Of a stretch of 44,802 nt of DNA, positions 32,623 to 40,419 are shown piece by piece. Every line of letters starts with the position of its first letter. The first letter of the stretch is position 1. The notes beneath the pieces are model-generated. The model saw nothing but the letters and a program-made list of their open reading frames with translations. It ran no database searches and was not told where the DNA came from. This stretch comes from Lachnospiraceae bacterium. GTDB lineage: Bacteria; Bacillota; Clostridia; Lachnospirales; Lachnospiraceae. A program made the position numbers and the translations under genes. Location: the NCBI GenBank assembly GCA_021200995.1, contig JAJQFS010000026.1, positions 1 to 44,802 on the forward strand. The letters run 5' to 3'.

Positions 32623-33942
32623 TTACAGGAGCTTTGTCCTCTTTTTCCAGAGCCCTGTAATATAATAGACAAAGACGGGAATGGCGGTCATGTAGGTACC
32701 TACGCTGTATCCGAAGAAAAAGCCGGCCGCACCCCAGCCAAATTGCACGCCGAAAAGCCAGCAGAATAAAACTCTGCCTACAAAGGCGTCTACAAAGGCG
32801 ACAACCATGCTGAACTGCACAAACCCCTGCGCGCTGACCAACGCGTTGCAGCCGGGCATCAGGCACCGGGCCGGAAGCTCGATCAGAAGAGAAAGCATAC
32901 AGATCGAGGCATAGGCCAGTACCGCCTCATCCTGCGTGAAGGCGCGGAACCACAGTTCAGGAAACGCGAAATACAGGATACCAAAGACAAGATTGATCAC
33001 CGTTGCGAACAGCAGCGAGCTTTTCACCACCTGACTTACGCGATCTGTACGCCGCGCACCGAGATTCTGCCCAATCATCGGGGATGCTCCGAGGCTCAGT
33101 CCCTGTGTCAGAATCGCCGGCACATTGCGGATCTTCTGTACCACGCCGAATGCCGCGCTGACAGACACGCCCAGGGAATTGACCATGCGGCTGACAAAAA
33201 GGAAGCTGAACTGAATAGCCGCGCTCTGGATCGCCGCGGGTACGCCGAGTTTCACCAGCATACCCGCGATATTTTTATCCATCCGCAGGTTTCGGATGCG
33301 GAGCATAAAAGGAAATTCCCCTTTGTGCCGGTTGATATAAAAGATGCTGAACACCACGCTGATCACCTGTCCAATCACAGTCGCCAGGGCGGCGCCCGCC
33401 ACATCCAGACCAAGTACCGCGATAAAGGTGATATCCAGCACCACATTGACAACAGACGCGATCAAAACGAACAAAAACGGATGAAAGCTGTCGCCCACGC
33501 CTCTTAAAACGGCGCTCAGCATATTATAGAGACCTGTAAAAATAATGCCAAAGCCGCAGATGACAATATAATACTGCGCCTGCTGAAAGGCTTCAGAGGG
33601 CGTTGCCAGCGCCCGAAGCATCCAGGAGCTGCAGGTCATGCAGATCACGCCAAAAAATATGGATATAGCCAGCTCCAGCACCAGCAGTACATCCACGACG
33701 CGCTGAATTTTCTCCTGATCTCCGGCCCCGGAAGCCTGCGCGATCAGGATCTGTCCCGCCGTGGAAAAGCCCACGCAGACCATATATAACATCTGCATCA
33801 GCTGGCTGCCGTTTGACACCGCCGACAAACCGTTCTGTCCCAGATACTGCCCTACGACAATGGTATCTGTCGTGGAATACAGCGTCTGAAGCAGTGTGCT
33901 GAGCATAAACGGCATGGAAAAAGACAATAACGTTTTCGCCAC
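32623..33942 (-). CDS. MATE-family multidrug/solute exporter, start region frameshifted
   Basis: The 439-residue open frame has about twelve membrane segments and MATE features (SFSMPFMLSTLLQTLYSTTDTIVVGQYLG, GQILIAQASGAGD, LGASPMIGQNLGAR). The frame begins at a GTG inside the conserved LLNGPVAKTLL start region. Upstream codons KAQDLLNGP stay in frame, but no ATG does. The best start, ATG 34007-34009 with GGAGAG upstream, is one base out of frame. Removing one A from ATGAAAG restores MKNQRIKRKRGQTKAQDLLNGP. The gene is thus either initiated late, or broken by a one-base insertion, or affected by a sequencing error. Confidence 0.85.
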   Translation of the reverse strand: MAKTLLSFSMPFMLSTLLQTLYSTTDTIVVGQYLGQNGLSAVSNGSQLMQMLYMVCVGFSTAGQILIAQASGAGDQEKIQRVVDVLLVLELAISIFFGVICMTCSSWMLRALATPSEAFQQAQYYIVICGFGIIFTGLYNMLSAVLRGVGDSFHPFLFVLIASVVNVVLDITFIAVLGLDVAGAALATVIGQVISVVFSIFYINRHKGEFPFMLRIRNLRMDKNIAGMLVKLGVPAAIQSAAIQFSFLFVSRMVNSLGVSVSAAFGVVQKIRNVPAILTQGLSLGASPMIGQNLGARRTDRVSQVVKSSLLFATVINLVFGILYFAFPELWFRAFTQDEAVLAYASICMLSLLIELPARCLMPGCNALVSAQGFVQFSMVVAFVDAFVGRVLFCWLFGVQFGWGAAGFFFGYSVGTYMTAIPVFVYYITGLWKKRTKLL

Positions 33943-34083
33943 CGGCCCATTCAGCAGATCCTGTGCTTTCGTTTGTCCCCGTTTTCTTTTGATTCGTTGA
34001 TTCTTTCATTTCACTCTCTCCACTTCTCATTTGTATCTGCACATGTCTGATGTATTTTTATGTATACAGGGTTGCGGCCATTC

Positions 34084-35115
34084 TTATTCTGAATCTTCCT
34101 CATTGCGTTCCAGTTCTTCCCGCAGTTCTTTTAAGGATTCACGGAAATGACTGGAAGAAAGCGTCGGATTGTGCTTCAACGGATGCTGGGACATCCCTTT
34201 GATGCGTTCCTTTAATTCCGCGTACTGGTGACGGGAATGCTCCACTTTCTCAAGCAGCTGCTCTATATCCACGCCGCGCTTTTTTAAAGAATCCCGAAGC
34301 GCGTCCACGTCCGGCACATACTGAGACAGATTTTCTCTCCAGACATCCATGGACAATCTCTCGGGAACCCGTTTTTCTCTTCGATCTCCCGCTCCCTGCA
34401 GATATTGAGAAAGCTTTTCTCTTTGCTGCTGCATGTTCAGACCGGGCTTTGGCAGCTTTTCCCTTAAAGAAGCCAGATCCTGTACATATTTTTCTTTTTT
34501 CTCTTCCAGCTGCTCCCCGGCCATATCCATGGCCTCCGACATTTTCGTCTGCAGCTCGGCAGCTTCCTCTCTGGCCTGATCTAGCTTCACCAGCACATCG
34601 CGCAGATCGAAGGCATCCTTAAAGGACAGCGCCAGGTCGATGCCAATATACACCGACAGCCCAGCCACCACCGCGGATAAAACTTCCATTGGAATAGACA
34701 ATACAAAGCGTTCCACAGGCGTATGGATCACCCTGGTCATCAGAATGGTCAGAAAGCCCCACACCAGGGTTGAATCCAGACAGATATAGCCCTTTACATT
34801 GAATCTTTTATCGGAATAATCCCAGTAACGAACCTTGAAAAGCGCCTCCATCCAGGCGCCGGTAACATACTCGAGCACTGTCGCTCCGATGCAGCCCGCG
34901 ATGTATGTCAGAATCAGGTTATCCACGAAAGGTCGGCTGACCATCAGCATCATAATCGCCCCTGTGCCATACAGTGGCAGGAAAGGTCCGTGCATAAAAC
35001 CGCGGTTGACAAAATGTCTGGTCTTCACGGAAACATATGTACTCTCAAAAACCCAGCCGAAAAAGCAGTAAAAATAAAAAAAGAAGAGCCACTGGTTTAC
35101 TGTATATCCAAACAT
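34084..35115 (-). CDS. CmpB-family putative ABC transporter permease with coiled-coil tail
   Basis: This 343-residue protein has a membrane N-terminal half of about five hydrophobic helices. Recognisable blocks are FYFYCFFGWVFESTYVSV, RGFMHGPFLPLYGTGA, EYVTGAWMEALFKVRYWDYS and NVKGYICLDSTLVWGFL. These are features of the CmpB/PF06541 family, widespread and poorly understood in Clostridia. The C-terminal 160 residues are charged and likely coiled coil (REEAAELQTKMSEAM, QREKLSQYLQG, ELREELERNEEDSE). It follows the YlmH-like gene by 4 bases. Confidence 0.8.
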   Translation of the reverse strand: MFGYTVNQWLFFFYFYCFFGWVFESTYVSVKTRHFVNRGFMHGPFLPLYGTGAIMMLMVSRPFVDNLILTYIAGCIGATVLEYVTGAWMEALFKVRYWDYSDKRFNVKGYICLDSTLVWGFLTILMTRVIHTPVERFVLSIPMEVLSAVVAGLSVYIGIDLALSFKDAFDLRDVLVKLDQAREEAAELQTKMSEAMDMAGEQLEEKKEKYVQDLASLREKLPKPGLNMQQQREKLSQYLQGAGDRREKRVPERLSMDVWRENLSQYVPDVDALRDSLKKRGVDIEQLLEKVEHSRHQYAELKERIKGMSQHPLKHNPTLSSSHFRESLKELREELERNEEDSE

Positions 35116-35119
35116 AGAT

Positions 35120-35890
35120 TCACTTATAAACGCGAAGATTCACGCTCTGTTTTCCTTTCTTCGTGGTATGGTCAATGCCGTCATAAATAAACTTTCCATA
35201 GCCCCGCACGCTGATCACTTCCCCCGGTTTCGCGTCGCGGCTGTTGTCCTCACAAAGCCTGCCGGAGACAAAAACCTGTTTTTTGCGAAAGAGCTCAATA
35301 CTCTGGCTGCGGGAAATATGATATACCTGCGCGATCAGAGCGTCCAGGCGCTCGCTCGCGACCAGAACCGTTTCCGGTACGGGCGGCGTCTCCTGATACT
35401 CTTTTACAGACGCGGCAGGTTCACAGATCATTGTGGTGTGCTTCACCTGCGTCAGTTCCCTGCACAGGAAATCCACGATAGAAGTCTGGCAGAACAGATA
35501 TCCCTGCTTTTCTCCCACCAGAATATCCCCTAACAGGTCACGCTCAATCCCTAAATGCATCAGCGCGCCTAAAAAATCCCTGTGCGTAAAATCATCGGAA
35601 AATTTTGCCTGCAGCGGACGGATATGGACCAGACTGATGGGAAAATCCTCCGCATAGCCAAGATCTTTCTCATTGCCGAAGCGAATCATCACCCGCTCCG
35701 CGTTCTCCCTGCCGCCATATAAAGCATATCCCGCGTAACGCAAAGTGGGCTCGGCTTCCCGGAACACTGTCTGTTCAGCCAGGCCCAGCATGGGTGTAAA
35801 TGTAAAGATGTTCTGTTCATAGGAGCGACGGGCCAGATCCTGAAAGCGCTTTTTTAACTGCAATAAGTCTTTTTCACTCTGAATGGCCAT
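35120..35890 (-). CDS. YlmH-like S4-domain RNA-binding protein
   Basis: The 256-residue protein has the YlmH N-terminal region (KKRFQDLARRSYEQNIFTFTPMLGLAEQ, FISLVHI-type core, HRDFLGALMHLGIERDLLGDI) and a C-terminal S4 RNA-binding domain (ERLDALIAQVYHISRSQSIELFRKKQVFVSGR, KPGEVISVRGYGKFIYDG). YlmH proteins bind ribosome-associated RNA. In Firmicutes the gene is usually next to cell-division genes, but here it is beside a membrane protein. I chose ATG 35890 (MAIQSEK) because AGGGGAAG lies upstream. A start at 35926 adds 12 residues. Confidence 0.9.
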   Translation of the reverse strand: MAIQSEKDLLQLKKRFQDLARRSYEQNIFTFTPMLGLAEQTVFREAEPTLRYAGYALYGGRENAERVMIRFGNEKDLGYAEDFPISLVHIRPLQAKFSDDFTHRDFLGALMHLGIERDLLGDILVGEKQGYLFCQTSIVDFLCRELTQVKHTTMICEPAASVKEYQETPPVPETVLVASERLDALIAQVYHISRSQSIELFRKKQVFVSGRLCEDNSRDAKPGEVISVRGYGKFIYDGIDHTTKKGKQSVNLRVYK

Positions 35891-36050
35891 GCGTTCTTCC
35901 CCTCTCTGTACCGCTGCTTGTATCATAAACTTCTTTCATAGTCAGCATCTGCCGTTCAGAGCAACCAAGCCGACGCACTCGGAAGCTCCTGTGATCATGA
36001 ACCAGTCTGCGAAACTGCGGTCTCTTATTTCACGGCCGCCGTTATCTCAA

Positions 36051-36983
36051 TCAGCTGAAGCTGATGACCTTCTCCCGCGGTCCCTGCACCTTCACAACGG
36101 ATACGGCCTTCATGACCGGCCCCTTTCCATCATAATCCATCCAGTCTTCCAGATCCATTCTGGCGGTGACCTTCACCCAGTCCTCCACCTGCAGACCCTC
36201 CGCGCCTTCATACTGACAGGCAAAGCCGAAGAACTGGATGTCCTCCGCACAGCAGGTCATAATCAGACGTCCCGGAAGGAAATATCCCTTCGGATAATCA
36301 TCCGGCCTGCCCACCTGGGCCAGGTAGGAAAATGTCTTGCCCACATAGCGCTCCACATGATCCATGGTATCGATGAACCAGATGCCGTAATTTGTATCAT
36401 CCAGCTCAATGACGTCCGCTTTCAGATCATAGGGAAGATCCTCCTCAAAGAGGTTGGACATCTCACCCTCAGAATTTTCAAAGACCACTTCCATCTGCTG
36501 GTTGACCGCCTTCAGATTCCGTTTGAAAGAAGGCAGCTGATCATCCAGACCGTCGCAGCGGTTCATAATGACCATCTCCGTTTTGCGGATCATCTCCGCA
36601 AGCAGGGAGCGCATATTGGTATAATACAGCTGGAAGGTACTGCCGTCGATCATGGTGATCTGCTGCTCCACCTGCCAGTGCCAGGGCAGCTTCATGTCCT
36701 TGAAATTCCACATGCCGTTCCACTCAATGATAATGCGGCCCGGACGGTGCTTTTTCTCCAGCGCGATCAGATTGGCGGTCGTAAAATCTTTTTCCTCTTC
36801 GATCACTTCCATGACCGAACGGGTTTTCTTTAAAAGAGCCGGATCATACTCCACCTCGCCCTCCTCACAGACCACGAGCAGTGTCTTGTCCCTGGTCTGA
36901 AAATAAGGCTGAGAAATCGTGTAATTGATGAATTCGGTCTTGCCGCTGTCCAGAAAGCCATTGATGATATATACGGGAATCAT
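36051..36983 (-). CDS. Second COG0523/CobW-type GTPase, divergent
   Basis: This 310-residue P-loop protein starts IPVYIINGFLDSGKTEFINYTI. It has the Walker A of CobW-type GTPases but no CxCC metal motif: the corresponding place reads LLVVCEEGEVEYD. An NRCD element (VIMNRCDGLDD) resembles the NKxD base-recognition loop. The C-terminal part (YFLPGRLIMTCCAEDIQFFGFACQYEG) resembles an OB-like domain. The stop of the upstream His-rich GTPase and this start are 1 base apart, so they are translationally coupled and probably work as a pair in metal handling. Confidence 0.8.
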   Translation of the reverse strand: MIPVYIINGFLDSGKTEFINYTISQPYFQTRDKTLLVVCEEGEVEYDPALLKKTRSVMEVIEEEKDFTTANLIALEKKHRPGRIIIEWNGMWNFKDMKLPWHWQVEQQITMIDGSTFQLYYTNMRSLLAEMIRKTEMVIMNRCDGLDDQLPSFKRNLKAVNQQMEVVFENSEGEMSNLFEEDLPYDLKADVIELDDTNYGIWFIDTMDHVERYVGKTFSYLAQVGRPDDYPKGYFLPGRLIMTCCAEDIQFFGFACQYEGAEGLQVEDWVKVTARMDLEDWMDYDGKGPVMKAVSVVKVQGPREKVISFS

Positions 36984-36984
36984 A

Positions 36985-38202
36985 TTATCTCCTTGCGAAA
37001 AGCTTTGCCAGATTGTCTTCCTTCAGTTCAGAACCGATGACGCAGAATTTGCCGGTCACGTCAGGCTTGCCCTCTCTGACATTCTCTTCCTCCGGCACAT
37101 AGTCAAAGTAAACCCAGGTACCGTCCGGGGAAGCGACCATGCCCTTGGCACGCAGAACAAGACCATAGGTCTCCTGATCATCCAGCGCCTCCAGAATGGC
37201 TTCAATCTCCGCCTTTGTGTATTTCGCGGGTGTCTCCATGCCCCAGCTTACGAAAATCTCATCCGCGTCATGATCATCGCAGCACTCGCCGTCGCCGTGA
37301 TGATGGTGGTGATGGTGATGCTCATGATCGTGATGATGCTCATGCTCCTCATCATCATGATGATGCTCGTGTTCATCCTCATCATCCTCGTGATGGTGGT
37401 GATGTTCGTGTTCATCCTCATCATCCTCATGATGATGGTGGTGTTCATGTTCATCCTCCTCATCCTCGTGATGGTGGTGCTCATGATCGTCCTCATCGTA
37501 GTGATGATGGTGATGGCAGCAGCACTCCTCTTCCTCATCGCCTTCCTCGGCAAGCTGCTGTAAACGCTTTGCCCTAAGCTCCGCTAAAAGGTCTGCCTGC
37601 AGGTCTGTGTCCTTCTCCATGGTGGACAGGATATCCTGACCCGAAATCTGATCCCAGGGTGTTGTCACGATGGTGGCGTTCGCGTTGTGCTCCCGCAGCA
37701 TGGCGGTTACCTGCTGTACCTTCTCATCCGACAGACTGCCGGTGTGGCTTAAGACGATGGTACCGGCGCTCTCTACCTGGTTTAAGAAAAACTCACCGAA
37801 ATTCTTCATATAGACCTTGCACTTGGCGGCATCCACCACCACAGTCTTGGAATTCAGGGCGGCCTCCGCGTCTGTATCAACGCCCAGCACCGCGTTCTCC
37901 ACATCGGAGAGCTTACCCACGCCCGACGGCTCAATGATGATACGGTCCGGCGCATAGGTATCCAGCACTTCCTTTAAGGAAGTCGCGAAATCGCCCACCA
38001 GGGAGCAGCAGATGCAGCCGCTGTTCATCTCGCGGATCTCGATGCCGGAATCCTTTAAAAATCCGCCGTCGATCCCGATTTCTCCGAACTCATTCTCGAT
38101 CAGCACTACCTTCTCGTCGGTAAGTGCTTCTTTTAACAGCTTCTGAATCAATGTCGTCTTGCCGGCTCCGAGAAAGCCGGACATAATATCAATCTTTGTC
38201 AT
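36985..38202 (-). CDS. COG0523 metallochaperone GTPase with a large His/Asp/Glu tract
   Basis: The 405-residue protein starts with GFLGAGKTTLIQKLLKEA, has ENEFGEIGIDG and the metal motif GCICCSL (CxCC). From about residue 220 to 305 comes a metal-binding tract made of imperfect repeats such as HHHHHEDDEDEHE. It is followed by DGECCDDHDADE and a CobW C-terminal domain (TKAEIEAILEALDD, GLVLRAKGMV, VYFDYVP). It is expected to deliver or buffer a transition metal, most likely zinc or nickel. ATG at 38202 follows AGGAGG. A strong promoter lies 100 bases upstream. The metal is not determined by sequence alone. Confidence 0.9.
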   Translation of the reverse strand: MTKIDIMSGFLGAGKTTLIQKLLKEALTDEKVVLIENEFGEIGIDGGFLKDSGIEIREMNSGCICCSLVGDFATSLKEVLDTYAPDRIIIEPSGVGKLSDVENAVLGVDTDAEAALNSKTVVVDAAKCKVYMKNFGEFFLNQVESAGTIVLSHTGSLSDEKVQQVTAMLREHNANATIVTTPWDQISGQDILSTMEKDTDLQADLLAELRAKRLQQLAEEGDEEEECCCHHHHHYDEDDHEHHHHEDEEDEHEHHHHHEDDEDEHEHHHHHEDDEDEHEHHHDDEEHEHHHDHEHHHHHHHHGDGECCDDHDADEIFVSWGMETPAKYTKAEIEAILEALDDQETYGLVLRAKGMVASPDGTWVYFDYVPEEENVREGKPDVTGKFCVIGSELKEDNLAKLFARR

Positions 38203-38304
38203 ATGGTAAAAACCTCCTGTCTGTTGTGATACGGTCTGAAAAGAAATGAAGCTGGCGGCGATATGCCTGCAAAAAGCCAGAATCTCTCATCTCTGCAACC
38301 CATG

Positions 38305-38333
38305 ATTATAATACAAACAGAACAGCGCGTCAA
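38305..38333 (-). promoter_or_regulatory. Promoter of the COG0523 GTPase pair, -35 inside a hairpin loop
   Basis: Minus-strand -35 TTGACG (38328-38333) and -10 TATAAT (38305-38310) are spaced by exactly 17 bases. The -35 box lies in the loop of the hairpin at 38318-38346. Confidence 0.75.
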
Positions 38334-38346
38334 ATGTGCTGTTCTG
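38318..38346 (-). terminator. Hairpin terminator after the serine protease gene
   Basis: The perfect 9-bp stem CAGAACAGC/GCTGTTCTG has an 11-base loop. The minus strand continues TTTGTATT, a moderate U-run. The plus strand continues ATTTTATTGTTTTTTT, so it could also stop antisense transcripts. Confidence 0.65.
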
Positions 38347-38390
38347 ATTTTATTGTTTTTTTATGAATGCTTTTTGTTATGATTCCCATT

Positions 38391-39197
38391 TTATTCTAAA
38401 GTCAGATTCTGCTCTTTTAATACCTGCACAGGCACCGCCGCCAGCTCCGTGCCATCCTCACTCATACCACAGATCATGCCCACCAGCATACCATCAGCAT
38501 CATAAACCGGACTGCCGCTCATCCCTTCTTTGCCCTCTCCGTAAATATAAACCAGGTCAGCGTCATAGTCCTCAAAATAAATCAGTGGATTCGCCACTGT
38601 CGCGTCACTGATGCCGGTACCGGAGCCGTAAATTGAATCCACAATCCACAGAGTGTCTCCAGTCTGCACGTCCTCCGTCACATAGGAAAACAGGGGAATA
38701 TATAAAAGTGTCTCAGCTGTTTCAGCCGACAGATGAATAAAGGCCAGATCATACCCATCGACCGTCACCACATCCTCCTGTGAGAACGCGACATCCATCC
38801 ATGAAAATGACACCGAAGCCATCTCCAGCGTTCCGCCGGTCTCATCCGCCAGCACATGGGCTGTGGTCGCAATCCAAAGCCCGCTCTCATCCTCTTTCCA
38901 GACAAAACCACTGCCGGAATAAGATTCTGTTGTCACAGCTACGTTTTCGTAAATCGTGATTTCCAGGATTTCGTCTTCCAGCGCATAGACATCTGTGCCG
39001 ATCTCCATCTGAGGGAAGGTATCCCTGGTCAGTTCTTCTTTCACGGATTGATCAGTATCCGCGCGGCTTTCTGATGCGGATGCTTCCTGCGACGATCCAT
39101 CCCGTCCCGAAATCACTGTCACGGCAGCTGTCACAACCAGCGCGGCAATAAGCAGAAGCATAATACCCGCTGTGAAATGAGATTTCTTCATAGTCAC
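38391..39197 (-). CDS. Membrane-anchored trypsin-like serine protease
   Basis: The 268-residue protein has an N-terminal signal anchor (AGIMLLLIAALVVTAAVTVI) and a Ser/Glu/Asp-rich linker. A compact protease domain follows, with the triad visible as TTAHVLADE (His), DGYDLAFIHL (Asp) and GMSGSPVYDADG (Ser). No PDZ domain follows, unlike DegP/HtrA. It likely acts outside the membrane. The start may be GTG 39197, with GAGG 5 bases upstream, or ATG two codons later. It ends just before the terminator/promoter of the GTPase pair. Confidence 0.85.
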   Translation of the reverse strand: MTMKKSHFTAGIMLLLIAALVVTAAVTVISGRDGSSQEASASESRADTDQSVKEELTRDTFPQMEIGTDVYALEDEILEITIYENVAVTTESYSGSGFVWKEDESGLWIATTAHVLADETGGTLEMASVSFSWMDVAFSQEDVVTVDGYDLAFIHLSAETAETLLYIPLFSYVTEDVQTGDTLWIVDSIYGSGTGISDATVANPLIYFEDYDADLVYIYGEGKEGMSGSPVYDADGMLVGMICGMSEDGTELAAVPVQVLKEQNLTLE

Positions 39198-39296
39198 GCA
39201 ATCCTCGCAGTCTTAATCTGTCTCAAACTTCAGAAAGCTAAAAGACAGCATCCGGAGCAAATCCCGAACGCTGTCAGGTAAATGTGATAACAAAAA

Positions 39297-39662
39297 GGGA
39301 AAGCAGCCCATAAGCCGGGTTCTGTCCATATCCTGAATGCGCCGGGCGCGGATATGTGATGATCATCTATCTAGGCCTGCCGTTGCCGGCAGGCTCAAGC
39401 GACCCACCTGAACTCGAGCCGGGCCGGCTATAGAGTTCTGCTTGGTCTTGCTTCGGATGGGGTTTACACGGCTCCTTCTGTTACCAGAAGGACGGTAGTC
39501 TCTTACACTGCCATTCCACCCTTACCAGTTGCCTGGCGGTTTCTTTTCTGTTGCACTTTCCCTGGAGTCACCTCCGCCGGACGTTATCCGGCATCCTTGC
39601 CCTGTGAAGCCCGGACTTTCCTCACCCGCTTTCGCGGCCGCGATCATCTGTTCTGCTTTCCC
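39297..39662 (-). ncRNA. rnpB: RNase P RNA
   Basis: This is the catalytic RNA of tRNA 5' maturation, about 366 nt. Conserved parts are GAGGAAAGTCCGGGC near the 5' end, GGTAAGGGTGGAA, and AAACCCCATCCGAAGCAAGACC. The 3' ACAGAACCCGGCTTA block is also present. The ends pair as helix P1 (GGGAAAGCAG at 39662-39653 with CTGCTTTCCC at 39306-39297), followed by TTTTTG as terminator. The stem GTCCTTCTGGTAACAGAAGGA fits class A. Its promoter overlaps the upstream terminator. Confidence 0.96.
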
Positions 39663-39667
39663 GTGCC

Positions 39668-39697
39668 ATCATAGCACAGAAAAGGCCGGGAAGTCAA
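39668..39697 (-). promoter_or_regulatory. rnpB promoter, -35 inside the preceding terminator
   Basis: Minus-strand -35 TTGACT (39692-39697) is the loop of the terminator hairpin at 39684-39704. The -10 TATGAT (39668-39673) follows after 18 bases. The start would fall 5-7 bases later, at the P1 strand of the RNA. Confidence 0.75.
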
Positions 39698-39704
39698 CCC
39701 GGCC
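39684..39704 (-). terminator. Bidirectional terminator after the NUDIX gene
   Basis: The stem GGCCGGG/CCCGGCC has a 7-base loop with T-rich tails on both strands (TTTTC on minus, CTTTTTCGTTCTTTTTT on plus). It closes the aspartate aminotransferase-NUDIX transcript. Confidence 0.8.
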
Positions 39705-39788
39705 CTTTTTCGTTCTTTTTTATTGTCCACAGGCAGCCAGTTTAAGTCGCGATGTATTCTACGCGCACTGGCAGCCGTCCATCTTCTC

Positions 39789-40406
39789 TCAGGACTGTTT
39801 CATTTTGCACGCGTAAGACATCACTGCCGCGATAGTCTTGGAATCGTGCATTTCCCCCGCGAAAATCTTTTTCTGAATCTCCTCAACGGTAAATGCCTGC
39901 ACATCGATGAACTCATCCTCATCCAGGTGCCGCTCGCCGCGTTCCAGCTCATCCGCCACGAAAACGTCAATCCGCTCATTACAGTACGCGGCCACGGAAT
40001 GTAGAGAGATGAGAAATTCCAGCGGTTTCTTCGTCGTGTAACCGGTTTCCTCCTGAAGCTCCCGCCTGGCCGCCTCGATCATCGGCTCCGAACGGTCATT
40101 TAAACCGCCAGCAGGAATCTCCCAGGTAAACTGATCCACGGAATTGCGGTACTGGCGCACCAGCACGATGCGGCCGTCCGGCAGCACCGGCACCACCGCC
40201 GCCGCGCCCTTGTGATCAATATGATCCCAGATCACTTTGTGGCCATTCGGCAGCTCCATGGTATCCGCGTAGAAATCAATGGTCACGCCCTTATGAATCA
40301 GCTCACGGTTTACACGTTTTAATTCTTCCATCGTTGCAATACCCTCTTTTGTTCCGTCCCTCTTTTCTGAGAAACAATCTGCCGTGAATTCGCTGCCATG
40401 TTCCAT
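39789..40406 (-). CDS. NUDIX hydrolase, ADP-ribose pyrophosphatase type
   Basis: The 205-residue protein has a complete NUDIX box: GGLNDRSEPMIEAARRELQEETGY, with the REL-x-EE core. The N-terminal strand region (KVIWDHIDHKGAAAVVPVLPDGRIVLVRQYRNSVDQFTWEIPAGG) is typical of ADP-ribose/ADP-sugar hydrolases. It probably recycles ADP-ribose. The start could be ATG 40406 or ATG 40331 (MEELKRVN, with AAGAGGG upstream). It is 13 bases after the aminotransferase gene and shares its transcript. Confidence 0.92.
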   Translation of the reverse strand: MEHGSEFTADCFSEKRDGTKEGIATMEELKRVNRELIHKGVTIDFYADTMELPNGHKVIWDHIDHKGAAAVVPVLPDGRIVLVRQYRNSVDQFTWEIPAGGLNDRSEPMIEAARRELQEETGYTTKKPLEFLISLHSVAAYCNERIDVFVADELERGERHLDEDEFIDVQAFTVEEIQKKIFAGEMHDSKTIAAVMSYACKMKQS

Positions 40407-40419
40407 CTTTTAAGAAGCC

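Noticed and set aside
35883-36833. Rightward 316-residue open frame
   Set aside because: Antisense to the second GTPase gene, whose P-loop and coupling are clear.
37290-37520. CRISPR-like repeat array
   Set aside because: The repeats are in-frame codons for His/Asp/Glu without spacers. No CRISPR array was seen anywhere in the window.
36925-37563. Rightward 212-residue frame, very hydrophobic (runs of Met, Val, Ile, Leu)
   Set aside because: It is the complement of the His/Asp/Glu tract of the COG0523 GTPase. Antisense of His codons gives Met/Val, so the apparent membrane protein is an artefact.
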